From contig FR890375.1 of the NCBI GenBank assembly GCA_000432835.1, positions 292,315 to 346,593 of the forward strand: a stretch of DNA of 54,279 nt. The letters run 5' to 3'. Shown here in pieces: positions 1 to 7,685 of this stretch. The DNA is from Clostridium sp. CAG:417 (GTDB taxonomy: Bacteria; Bacillota_I; Bacilli_A; RF39; UBA660). The notes beneath the pieces were generated by a model. That model searched no databases. It was not told the DNA's origin and saw only the letters and a program-made list of their open reading frames with translations. Made by a program: the position numbers and the translations under genes. Within the stretch, counting starts at the first letter, position 1. Each line of letters starts with the position of its first letter.

Positions 1-211
1 TCTTGTTATTTAAATCAATTACTTTTGATATTGTAATACTATCATAAAAATGTTTTAAATAAACGTCTTCTTTTTCTGTAATCCTGGTGAGATTTATTTT
101 TTTATTCCAATCAATTATTAATTTGTAATAAGTCTCTAATTGATCTAATTGTTTTTGTGTAGGATAAATATTTACGCTTTCTAACTCTTTTATAAATGTA
201 TTAATGTCCAT
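1..211 (-). CDS. rsmG: 16S rRNA (guanine-527-N7)-methyltransferase RsmG, N-terminal part
   Basis: Reading leftward from an ATG at 211-209 gives 70 residues that run off the left edge of the window. They contain the RsmG N-terminal pattern: a helical LETYYKLIIDWNKKINLT stretch followed by ITEKEDVYLKHFYDS. The family methylates G527 of 16S rRNA with S-adenosylmethionine; the SAM-binding core lies outside the window. The start codon sits inside the last codons of mnmG (11-bp overlap), so the two are very probably translationally coupled. Its place after mnmG is the usual one in Bacilli, where noc, parA and parB often follow. Confidence 0.93.
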   Translation of the reverse strand, partial: MDINTFIKELESVNIYPTQKQLDQLETYYKLIIDWNKKINLTRITEKEDVYLKHFYDSITISKVIDLNNK

Positions 212-2066
212 TATATTCTTCTTTCCTCAAATAAACCATCAATACAGAAATATCTGCTGGGTTTACACCACTTATCATCGTGGCTTGTCTGATTGATGTT
301 GGTCTTATCTTGTCTAGTTTTTCACGGGCTTCACTTGCAATATTTGGAATTTTTGAATAGTCTATATCATCTGGGATTTTCTTTTCCTCTAAATCAAGCA
401 TTTTTTTAGCTTCACGATTGGCTTTTTCAATATAGCCACCATATTTCGCATTTATCATAACTTGATATACTACTTCATCTGAATAATCAAAATCAACGAA
501 ATGTTTAATATTTTCAATTGATATTTCAGGTCTTTTTAATAATTCTAACAAACTTATCCCATCTTTTAGTGGTGAAGTAGGGATAGATAATAAATATTTG
601 TTTATTTCTTCTTTTGGAGTTATTTTCGTATTTTTTAAATACTCGGTTAAATTAAAAATTTGTTCTTTCTTGTTTAAGAATGCTTGATATTTTGTTTCAC
701 TAATTAATCCTATGTTATATCCATAATCTCTTAGTCTTAGGTCTGCATTATCATGGCGCAATAATAAACGATACTCAGCTCTAGAAGTTAATAAACGATA
801 TGGGTCTTTAATACCCTTAGTTGTTAGGTCATCAATCAAAACACCAATGTATGCTTCGTTTCTCTTTAAGATTAGTGGTGGCTTATTTTCTAGTTTTAGG
901 GCTGCATTTATTCCCGCTATTAGGCCTTGACCGGCAGCTTCTTCATACCCACTTGTACCATTTATTTGTCCAGCAGTAAATAAATTTTCTATTACTTTTG
1001 TTTCAAGACTTTGTTTTAATTGTCTAGCATCGATAGCATCATATTCAATGGCATAAGCATATTTTAATATTTTGGCATGTTCAAGACCTGGTAGGGAATG
1101 TACCATTTGCTCCTGTATATCATGTGGCATACTGGTAGAAAAACCTTGTAGATAAATATCATCATAATATCTACTTTCTGGCTCTAGAAACAATTGATGA
1201 CGTTCTTTATCACTGAAACGTACTACTTTGTCTTCTATTGAAGGACAGTAACGTGGACCAACGCCTTCTACATATCCACCGTACATACTGGATTTTTCCA
1301 AATTGGCCTTGATAATATCATGAGTTTCTTGTGTAGTGTATATTAAATAACAAGGTTCTTGTTTTTCGACATCATAATATTGTTTATTATCAAAAGAGAA
1401 GGTATGAGGTATTTGATCTCCCGGTTCCAAACTTGTTTTACTATAATCTATACTATTTTTTTCAATACGAGGTGGTGTTCCAGTTTTTAGTCTTAGAATT
1501 TTGAAACCTAATTTTTTGAGATCATCACTTAGAAACTTACTTGGCTTTTCTCCATGTGGACCACCACTATGTTTGGAACTTCCAACTAAAATTTCCCCCT
1601 TTAGATATGTTCCTGTTGTTAAAATAACTACCTTTGAATATATTTTAGTGCCATCTTCTAATTCAACACCTTTAATTTTATTATTATCTGTTATAAGATG
1701 TTCTACAATTGCTTCCTTTATTGAAAGATTGGTAGTATTTTGTAAGGTTTTTAGCATTTCTCTTGGGTAAATTATTTTATCTCCCTGTGCCCGTAGTGCT
1801 TGTACTGCTGGTCCCTTCTTCGTATTTAGCATTTTCATTTGTAGTGTTGCTTTATCAGCATTTCTACCCATCTCTCCACCTAAAGCATCTATTTCTCTTA
1901 CAACAATTCCTTTTGCAGGGCCTCCTATAGATGGGTTACATGGCATATCTGCTATATTTTTTATATTTCCTGTTATAAGTAGAGTAGAGTGACCCTTTCT
2001 AGCACAAGCTAGGGAAGCCTCACAACCGGCATGTCCACCACCTACTACTATTGCTTCATATTCCAT
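201..2066 (-). CDS. mnmG: tRNA uridine-5-carboxymethylaminomethyl modification enzyme MnmG (GidA)
   Basis: Full-length 621-residue MnmG. The FAD-binding dinucleotide motif GGGHAGCEA is at residues 9-17. The family signatures MYGGYVEGVGPRYCPSIEDK and, further on, GLIAGINAALKLENKPP and TSRAEYRLLLRHDNADLR are present. With MnmE it installs the carboxymethylaminomethyl group at position 5 of wobble U34 in several tRNAs, using FAD and a folate one-carbon unit, in the cytoplasm. mnmE lies 18 bp upstream on the same strand, so both partners of the complex are co-expressed. Length is normal for the family. Confidence 0.98.
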   Translation of the reverse strand: MEYEAIVVGGGHAGCEASLACARKGHSTLLITGNIKNIADMPCNPSIGGPAKGIVVREIDALGGEMGRNADKATLQMKMLNTKKGPAVQALRAQGDKIIYPREMLKTLQNTTNLSIKEAIVEHLITDNNKIKGVELEDGTKIYSKVVILTTGTYLKGEILVGSSKHSGGPHGEKPSKFLSDDLKKLGFKILRLKTGTPPRIEKNSIDYSKTSLEPGDQIPHTFSFDNKQYYDVEKQEPCYLIYTTQETHDIIKANLEKSSMYGGYVEGVGPRYCPSIEDKVVRFSDKERHQLFLEPESRYYDDIYLQGFSTSMPHDIQEQMVHSLPGLEHAKILKYAYAIEYDAIDARQLKQSLETKVIENLFTAGQINGTSGYEEAAGQGLIAGINAALKLENKPPLILKRNEAYIGVLIDDLTTKGIKDPYRLLTSRAEYRLLLRHDNADLRLRDYGYNIGLISETKYQAFLNKKEQIFNLTEYLKNTKITPKEEINKYLLSIPTSPLKDGISLLELLKRPEISIENIKHFVDFDYSDEVVYQVMINAKYGGYIEKANREAKKMLDLEEKKIPDDIDYSKIPNIASEAREKLDKIRPTSIRQATMISGVNPADISVLMVYLRKEEYNGH

Positions 2067-2084
2067 TATATCAACTCCTTGTTT

Positions 2085-3440
2085 TTATTTACCGACACAA
2101 AAATTTTTAAACAAATTATTTATAACTTCTTCACTATATGTTATACCAATAATTTCACCTAATTTTGTAAATGCATCCATTAAATCTATTTGTATTAAAT
2201 CTACTGGAACATTGTTAATATTTGATTTTTCTGCTTCTTCTAATGAAGAAAGTGCTTTCTTAGCAAGAGATAATTGTCGAGCATTATTTAAATAAGTCTG
2301 ATCTAGTGTTGAGATTTGATCAAGATTAAACATTTTAATTATTTTTGATTTTAAGTTTTCTAGACCAAATTCATTTGTTGTTGTAGATTCTACTACAATT
2401 CTATTAGTTAGTAAATCTTTATTTATCTTTTGGGGTAAATCACTTTTGTTAATAACAACTATACTAGTTTTATCTTTTGTCTTATCTAATATTTCAAGAT
2501 CTTCACTAGTTATCTCTTCATTTCCATTTAGGACAACTAAAACTAAGTCTGCCTCATTGATTAAGGAAAGACTCTTTTTTACGCCTATTTGTTCTATAAC
2601 ATCAGATGTTTTTCTTATTCCTGCAGTGTCTATAATGTTTAGTGGTATTCCTTTTAATAAAATATTTCCCTCTACTATATCTCTAGTAGTGCCTTCAATG
2701 TTTGTAACAATTGCCTTATCATACTCCAATAGATTATTTAAAATGCTACTTTTTCCAACATTTGGCCTTCCTACTATTAATGTCTTAATACCGGCTTTAA
2801 TAATTTGTCTATCTTCTGATTGTTCAATTATCTTTTTTAATTCAGTTATTTGATTTTTTAACTTTTTCTCTATTTTATTTTTTGTCATTACTTCAATATC
2901 ATTATACTCTGGAAAATCTATATTAACTTCTATGTGAGAGATAAGATCATTTAGTTCAGCACGAAATTTCTTTATTTTTTTGGTAGTTTGTCCTTCAAGT
3001 GACTTTAGGGCTAAAATCCTGTCATCATTACTTTTACTATTTATAACATCCATTACGGCCTCGCTTTGTGATAAGTCTAATCTACCATTTAGGAAGGCTC
3101 TTTTTGTAAATTCACCTGGTTCAGCTAGACGTGCTCCATGATTTAGAACGGTTTCTAGTATTTTATTTGTAGTATTAATTCCACCATGACAGTTTATTTC
3201 AACTATATCTTCTTTGGTGTAGGTCTTGGGACTTTTCATAACTGTAATTAATACTTCATCTATTGGTATTTTTTCATCAACTATATGACCATAGTGAATT
3301 GTATGAGTTGGCACTTCATTTAAATCCTTGCCCGTAAATATTTCGTTTACTATTTTAATAGAATCTTTGCCACTTACTCTAATTATAGAAATAGCTCCTA
3401 CTCCCATAGCAGTAGAAATAGCCGCAATTGTATCATTCAT
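2085..3440 (-). CDS. mnmE: tRNA modification GTPase MnmE (TrmE)
   Basis: 451 residues, normal for MnmE. The N-terminal folate-binding domain is followed by helical segments and an inserted G domain with G1 GRPNVGKSS (about residue 225), G2 GTTRD, G3 DTAG and G4 NKSD. The protein ends in the diagnostic catalytic-cysteine tail C448-V-G-K. It is the GTPase partner of MnmG in U34 modification. A ribosome-binding site (AAAGGAG) precedes the ATG. It has its own extended -10 promoter and lies behind a terminator at the end of khpB, so mnmE-mnmG-rsmG form a separable unit. Confidence 0.98.
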   Translation of the reverse strand: MNDTIAAISTAMGVGAISIIRVSGKDSIKIVNEIFTGKDLNEVPTHTIHYGHIVDEKIPIDEVLITVMKSPKTYTKEDIVEINCHGGINTTNKILETVLNHGARLAEPGEFTKRAFLNGRLDLSQSEAVMDVINSKSNDDRILALKSLEGQTTKKIKKFRAELNDLISHIEVNIDFPEYNDIEVMTKNKIEKKLKNQITELKKIIEQSEDRQIIKAGIKTLIVGRPNVGKSSILNNLLEYDKAIVTNIEGTTRDIVEGNILLKGIPLNIIDTAGIRKTSDVIEQIGVKKSLSLINEADLVLVVLNGNEEITSEDLEILDKTKDKTSIVVINKSDLPQKINKDLLTNRIVVESTTTNEFGLENLKSKIIKMFNLDQISTLDQTYLNNARQLSLAKKALSSLEEAEKSNINNVPVDLIQIDLMDAFTKLGEIIGITYSEEVINNLFKNFCVGK

Positions 3441-3489
3441 ATTTTTTTCTCCTTTCTCAAAAATATTAACAATGGATAAAATCGTCTTT

Positions 3490-3498
3490 ATTATAGCA
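3490..3498 (-). promoter_or_regulatory. extended -10 promoter for mnmE-mnmG-rsmG
   Basis: On the minus strand the sequence reads TGCTATAAT, a perfect TGnTATAAT extended -10 element, about 50 bp upstream of mnmE. I see no good -35 hexamer at 16-18 bp, which is common when the TGn extension is present. Confidence 0.6.
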
Positions 3499-3582
3499 CA
3501 TTTTATTTTGGAAATATATAATGCTCTTTATATTTTTAAGATAGTATTCAATTTAGATGGTATTTATTTTTCATTTTAATGT

Positions 3583-3605
3583 AAAAAAAAGAAGAATTAT
3601 TCTCC
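3583..3605 (-). terminator. intrinsic terminator overlapping the khpB stop codon
   Basis: On the minus strand GGAGAA-TAA-TTCTTC forms a 6-bp hairpin (one G-U pair) followed by eight T residues. The khpB stop codon is the loop, so the terminator reuses the last coding bases. Confidence 0.65.
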
Positions 3606-4208
3606 TTTTGGTTTAATTACAACGTACCTTTCTGGCTCTTCGCCACAGCTTTCAGTATAAACTTTTGAGCTATTTGCTAAGGCATTATGGATTATTCTTC
3701 TTTCATAAGAATTCATAGAATCAAGCTTAGCTTCAACTTTTGTTTGAGATACTTCTCTTGCAATATTTTTTGCCAAACGTATCAAATTACGTTCTTTCTT
3801 TTCTTGATAATCATTTATATCAATGGTAAATTTAAAATTTTGATTTATTTCTTTATTTATAGCTTGTCCTACTAGTATTTGTAGAGATTTCAAATTTTTA
3901 CCATTTTTACCAATTAATAATGAGTCATTATCTGAATAAATTTTATATAGGGGAGTGTTATTTTTATTAAATACTTCTATTTTTATATTAAATCCCATAT
4001 TTTTTAATAGGGTTTGAATATATTCTTTGATAAATTTTATTATTTCATCTTTTTCTATAACTTCAATTTCTACTTTTGTAGAAAATAGACTCTTTTTTGA
4101 ACTTAATTCATTAATAAATAAATTATCTACATTTGACTCTTCTAATGATATTTTTGCTTGTTGAATTGCTTCGTCTTTTGATTTCCCTATGAACTTATGC
4201 TTTTCCAT
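3597..4208 (-). CDS. khpB: KhpB/Jag RNA-binding protein (Jag_N, KH and R3H domains)
   Basis: 203 residues with the three-domain order of Jag/KhpB (also EloR). Residues 1-50 are the Jag N-terminal domain (KSKDEAIQQAKISLE). A KH domain follows with the GxxG loop IGKNGKNLKSLQ. The C-terminal R3H domain carries MNSYERRIIHNAL and ends GEEPERYVVIKPKG. The family binds RNA, partners with KhpA, and affects cell elongation and envelope genes in streptococci. The start overlaps the end of yidC by 14 bp, the usual yidC-jag pairing next to the origin. Confidence 0.95.
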   Translation of the reverse strand: MEKHKFIGKSKDEAIQQAKISLEESNVDNLFINELSSKKSLFSTKVEIEVIEKDEIIKFIKEYIQTLLKNMGFNIKIEVFNKNNTPLYKIYSDNDSLLIGKNGKNLKSLQILVGQAINKEINQNFKFTIDINDYQEKKERNLIRLAKNIAREVSQTKVEAKLDSMNSYERRIIHNALANSSKVYTESCGEEPERYVVIKPKGE

Positions 4209-5178
4209 ACTTTTTTTTACTTCCTTTCTTTAAAGTGTCTTTTGTCATTGTAACCTTTACTAATTTATTTTGTAAGATTGTACATAGATTATTAAAGAAC
4301 CAGTAAACACATAAAGCTGATGGCATAAATAGAGCTGTTACGATAATCATTATGCTCATAAATATAGGCATTGATTTCATACTATTATCTAATTGATTTG
4401 ATGACATGTTCATTTTAAATGAATAATATGTAGTAGCTGCGATTAAAAGCATTAGTATTATATATATATAGAAAGAACTTCTTGTAAATCCTACCCATGG
4501 TGTTGTCCCAAGTTGAAGACCTAGGAATGTATCTTCAAATATAGCTGGGAAACGTTGAACAGCTTCATAAAAAGCAATGAATAAAGGTAATTGAATGAAA
4601 GAAAATAAACATCCTGATAAAGGATTAATGTTATATTTCTTATATAACATCATCATTTCTTGAGATTGTTTTGATAATGATTCTTCATCTTGTTTACCGG
4701 CATACTTCTTTTGAATTCTTTGTAATTCTGGATTAACTTCTTGCATTACTTGTGACTGTTTAACTGTTTTTCTTGTTAATGGATATGTTATTAATCTTAT
4801 TATAAGAGTTACTATTATCAATGCGATAGCATAATTACCAGTTGTTTTACCTAACTGAAGAATAACAAACGCTAATGGTTTAACAAATACTGTTGTCCAG
4901 ATTCCTTCATATTTTCCTGAATTTATTTTAAATTTATCGCAAGTTGGTAACTTATCTATATTAACTTTATTTTCTTTATACTTTGCTATGGATTTTTTAT
5001 TTGTTGGTTGGCAAAGAATATTTTTTGTTAAGTTTTGGCCTGTTTCTTCATTTTTGATGGCCTTTTTATTTTTATCAACTAATGTTTTAGTACATCCTGT
5101 TGTTAAAGTTAATATAAGTAAAATTAATATTAATAGTTTTTTTGTGTTCTTTTTCCTTGATTGTGTTTTATTGTTCAT
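4195..5178 (-). CDS. yidC: membrane protein insertase YidC (SpoIIIJ/OxaA type), probable lipoprotein
   Basis: 327 residues. A basic N-terminus and hydrophobic segment (about residues 15-27) lead to TTG-C29, a lipoprotein-type signal with Thr instead of the usual Leu at -3. The 60 kDa inner-membrane insertase domain follows. The groove arginine is R128 (in IIVTLIIRLITYPL), the cytoplasmic helical hairpin is around VMQEVNPELQRIQKKYAGK, and four further membrane segments follow. It inserts membrane proteins alone or with SecYEG. In sporulating Bacilli one paralogue (SpoIIIJ) is needed for forespore development. It overlaps rnpA by 11 bp. Confidence 0.96.
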   Translation of the reverse strand: MNNKTQSRKKNTKKLLILILLILTLTTGCTKTLVDKNKKAIKNEETGQNLTKNILCQPTNKKSIAKYKENKVNIDKLPTCDKFKINSGKYEGIWTTVFVKPLAFVILQLGKTTGNYAIALIIVTLIIRLITYPLTRKTVKQSQVMQEVNPELQRIQKKYAGKQDEESLSKQSQEMMMLYKKYNINPLSGCLFSFIQLPLFIAFYEAVQRFPAIFEDTFLGLQLGTTPWVGFTRSSFYIYIILMLLIAATTYYSFKMNMSSNQLDNSMKSMPIFMSIMIIVTALFMPSALCVYWFFNNLCTILQNKLVKVTMTKDTLKKGSKKKYGKA

Positions 5179-5506
5179 GTGGTTTCTCCTTTTTTAGTAG
5201 AAAAATCAGACTTTCTTCCAAATCTTGAAAGCTTGCTGATAATGCACTACCTCTTAATATTATAATATAGTCTTGGTAATTTATATAGTCTTTTCTATAT
5301 TTATCGATTATGCTTCTTATTTTTCTTTTATATTTATTTCTTGTAACTGCATTACCAATCTTTTTACCGACCGAAATTCCAAAACGATCGTAACTCTTAT
5401 TATTAGGGAGATGGTAAATAACAAAATACTTATTTTTACTGCATATTCCTGTTTTAATTAGGCAATTAAACTCTTCCCTCATTTTTACTATATATTTTTT
5501 TTTCAT
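5168..5506 (-). CDS. rnpA: ribonuclease P protein component
   Basis: 112 residues from an ATG preceded by AGAGGAG at 7 nt; an in-frame upstream ATG lacks a ribosome-binding site. The signature RNKYKRKIR (residues 56-64) matches the RNR motif that contacts P RNA and precursor-tRNA leaders. FGISVGKKIGNAV just before it is the conserved central strand. The protein joins the catalytic RNA to trim tRNA 5' ends. The position between rpmH and yidC is universal in bacteria. A terminator/attenuator lies between rpmH and this gene. Confidence 0.96.
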   Translation of the reverse strand: MKKKYIVKMREEFNCLIKTGICSKNKYFVIYHLPNNKSYDRFGISVGKKIGNAVTRNKYKRKIRSIIDKYRKDYINYQDYIIILRGSALSASFQDLEESLIFLLKKEKPHEQ

Positions 5507-5525
5507 ATATACTCCTCTTAATGTT

Positions 5526-5551
5526 AAAAAAACCACTATTTAAAACAGTGG
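5526..5551 (-). terminator. intrinsic terminator/attenuator between rpmH and rnpA
   Basis: On the minus strand CCACTGTT-TTA-AATAGTGG forms an 8-bp stem (one G-U pair) followed by seven T residues, starting one base after the rpmH stop codon and ending about 20 bp before the rnpA start. Partial readthrough would make L34 more abundant than RNase P protein. Confidence 0.75.
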
Positions 5552-5552
5552 A

Positions 5553-5675
5553 TTATTTACAAAGAGCTTTACGACCTTTGCGACGACGACGATTTAGAAT
5601 ATTTGTTTTCTTACGTGCAAAAAAACCTAATTTTTTTTGTTTTTTACGATTATTTGGTTGATATGTTCTTTTCAT
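5553..5675 (-). CDS. rpmH: 50S ribosomal protein L34
   Basis: 40-residue basic protein starting MKRTYQPNNRKKQKKLGFFA and ending RRRRKGRKALCK, the L34 pattern. Family members are usually 44 or more residues; this one lacks about four in the middle of the helix, where others carry MATKNG-like residues. A strong ribosome-binding site (GGAGGTGG) lies 4 nt before the ATG. It is the first gene of the leftward operon, next to oriC. Confidence 0.95.
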   Translation of the reverse strand: MKRTYQPNNRKKQKKLGFFARKKTNILNRRRRKGRKALCK

Positions 5676-5704
5676 CTTTCCACCTCCAGACATAAATCTC
5701 CATT

Positions 5705-5734
5705 ATTATAATAAGAAATTTATACTTTTGTCAA
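5705..5734 (-). promoter_or_regulatory. sigma-A promoter of the rpmH-rnpA-yidC-khpB operon
   Basis: Minus-strand TTGACA (5734-5729), 18-bp spacer, TATAAT (5710-5705): both hexamers are perfect. A DnaA-box-like 9-mer lies immediately upstream (5742-5750), so DnaA binding could affect this promoter. Confidence 0.85.
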
Positions 5735-5741
5735 CAAAATG

Positions 5742-5979
5742 TGTGGATATAATTTAAATTTCGTGATGTTTTTTTGTTTTTTTTATTTAATTAACAAAAT
5801 CCACAACTCTGTGGATTGGTTTTTTTTACATGTTAATACCATTTTTGTGGAAAATGTGGAAAAGTAGAATATATCCTTATAATATATATGTTTTAATTGT
5901 GGATTAATCTGTGGATTGTATGTGAATAATTTTTTATCTTATTTTTTTGAATATTTTATGCACATTAAATTGTGTATTT
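5742..5979. other. oriC: oriC: DnaA-box cluster upstream of dnaA
   Basis: Between rpmH and dnaA there are about ten 9-mers close to the DnaA box TTATNCACA. They include TGTGGATAT (5742), an inverted pair at 5797-5818, a tandem TGTGGAAAA repeat without spacer (5846-5863), TGTGGATTA (5898), TGTGGATTG (5910), TGTGAATAA (5921), a perfect TTATGCACA (5956) and TGTGTATTT (5971). Together with the gene order rpmH-oriC-dnaA-dnaN this identifies the chromosomal origin. No gene was found in 5676-6170. Confidence 0.92.
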
Positions 5980-6110
5980 TTACCTTTTTTTGACTTTAGA
6001 AAAATATTTAGATATTGTTTTTTTATTAAATTGTTAAATTTTTCTAAAAAAATTGCAGTTTTCAATATCAATAATTATATTAATTAAATTTTTCTCAAAT
6101 TTTTGTTTCT
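5980..6110. other. probable DNA unwinding element of oriC
   Basis: About 130 bp of almost pure A/T with long T and A runs lie between the last DnaA box and the dnaA promoter. This matches the place and composition of the unwinding element in Bacillus-type origins. TTTAGAAA/TTTAGATA repeats near 5995-6020 could serve as DnaA-trio-type elements; I could not establish this further. Confidence 0.6.
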
Positions 6111-6131
6111 TTTTTGTACATTTTGCTTTAT

Positions 6132-6137
6132 TATAAT
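6132..6137 (+). promoter_or_regulatory. probable -10 element of dnaA
   Basis: Perfect TATAAT 34 bp before the dnaA start codon. The nearest -35-like hexamer TTGTAC (6114-6119) is only 12 bp upstream, too close for a standard spacer, so only the -10 is called. Confidence 0.45.
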
Positions 6138-6170
6138 GTTGTAAATTTTATCTTGCGGGGAGATGGTAGT

Positions 6171-7541
6171 ATGAATGTTGATGTTTTATGGCAGAATTTT
6201 TTAAATCAAATAAAAGACGAACTATCATCTTTAGCATATACTACCTGGTTTGTTGACACTAAGTTATATAAATTAGAAAATGGAAAAGCAACTATTATTG
6301 TTCCTATGCAAATCCATAAAAAACATATGGAGGACAACTATTTAGACCAGATTAAAGATATATTGAATAGAATAACGGGAACAAATTTTGAAATCGAATT
6401 TTTATTAGAAGAAGAAGTAAAAGAAATAGAAAAAGAAAAATCCACAGAAAAAGTGGAAAGTTTACCGACGGGAGTTCCTCATCTAAGTAAAGAACAAAGC
6501 AATTTAAATAGTAAATATACTTTTGATAATTTCATAGTTGGAAATAGTAATAAGTTTGCTCAAGCAGCGGCACTTTCTGTGGCTGAAAATCCTGGGAAAA
6601 TGTATAATCCTTTATTCTTATACGGTAATAGTGGCCTTGGAAAAACACATTTAATGCACGCTATTGGTAATTATATTGTAGAAAATAGCAACAGAAGAGT
6701 TCTTTATGTAACAAGTGATGAATTTATTAATGATTTTATAGGAATTAACAAAAGAGATCATAATGGAACTAATTTCAATCATGTAGACTTTTTTAAAAAT
6801 AAATATAGAAATATTGATGTTTTAATTATAGATGATATTCAATTTTTAGGTGGAGCAACTCAAACACAGCAAGAATTCTTTCATACATTTAACACATTAT
6901 ATAGTGATTCTAAGCAAATTATTATTTCCTCTGATAGATCACCAGATGATTTAAAGCTGTTAGAAGACAGATTACGAACTCGCTTTTGTTGGGGATTAAC
7001 AGTTAATATATTTCCACCAGACTTTAATTTAAGGGTAGAAATTATCAAAAGAAAGATAATTGCAGGCAACTTTGAAAAAGAAATATCAGAAGATGTAATT
7101 GAATACATTGCTTCAAATATGGGAAGTGATGTAAGACAGTTGGAGGGGTCAATTACAAGACTTGTGGCATATTCAGCTATAATGGGTGGTTCAGAAATTA
7201 ACTTAGAACTGGCAATAGAGGCCTTAAAGGACTTTATCAGTAAGGGAATTAGTGAAAAAAATGATGTTCATAGAATACAAAAAGTTGTAGCGGAATACTT
7301 CCAGATAAGTGTTGAAGATATAAGAAGTAAAAAGAGGAGCTCGAATATTGCCTTTCCTAGGCAAATAGCCATGTATTTGTGTAGAAAATTGACATCTGAA
7401 TCTTTTCCTAAAATAGGAACGGAGTTTGGTGGAAAAGATCATTCCACTGTTATGCACTCGGTAGAAAAGATTGAAAATGAAATTAAAGTAAACCCGGATT
7501 TAGCAAATATTATTGAAAAAATTAAGGAGGATATACAATGA
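6171..7541 (+). CDS. dnaA: chromosomal replication initiator DnaA
   Basis: 456 residues from the ATG at 6171, which follows GGGGAG at 8 nt; an upstream in-frame ATG has no ribosome-binding site. Domain I starts VLWQNFLNQIKDELSSLAYTTWF. Domain III carries Walker A GNSGLGKTHLMHAIGNY and Walker B VLIIDDIQFL. Domain IV has the DNA-binding signature GGKDHSTVMHSVEKI. DnaA binds the boxes in oriC, opens the duplex and loads the helicase. DnaA boxes both upstream and in the dnaA-dnaN gap suggest autoregulation. Confidence 0.99.
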   Translation: MNVDVLWQNFLNQIKDELSSLAYTTWFVDTKLYKLENGKATIIVPMQIHKKHMEDNYLDQIKDILNRITGTNFEIEFLLEEEVKEIEKEKSTEKVESLPTGVPHLSKEQSNLNSKYTFDNFIVGNSNKFAQAAALSVAENPGKMYNPLFLYGNSGLGKTHLMHAIGNYIVENSNRRVLYVTSDEFINDFIGINKRDHNGTNFNHVDFFKNKYRNIDVLIIDDIQFLGGATQTQQEFFHTFNTLYSDSKQIIISSDRSPDDLKLLEDRLRTRFCWGLTVNIFPPDFNLRVEIIKRKIIAGNFEKEISEDVIEYIASNMGSDVRQLEGSITRLVAYSAIMGGSEINLELAIEALKDFISKGISEKNDVHRIQKVVAEYFQISVEDIRSKKRSSNIAFPRQIAMYLCRKLTSESFPKIGTEFGGKDHSTVMHSVEKIENEIKVNPDLANIIEKIKEDIQ

Positions 7542-7545
7542 TAGC

Positions 7546-7643
7546 TGTGAATAAATATGTATAACTTTTTAGTTTTCCACATAGTAAAATTTTAAATTTT
7601 GTTGTAAAATAATGAGAAAAGTGGATTTTTAACTTTTTCCACA
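7546..7643. promoter_or_regulatory. second DnaA-box group in the dnaA-dnaN gap
   Basis: The 144-bp gap holds TGTGAATAA (7546-7554) and two TTTTCCACA (7573-7581 and 7635-7643), each one mismatch from the DnaA-box consensus. B. subtilis oriC is likewise split into boxes on either side of dnaA, so this is probably the second half of a bipartite origin and part of dnaN control. Confidence 0.7.
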
Positions 7644-7685
7644 GTAATAATAACAATAATAAATAATAAGAAAGAAGGAATAAAT

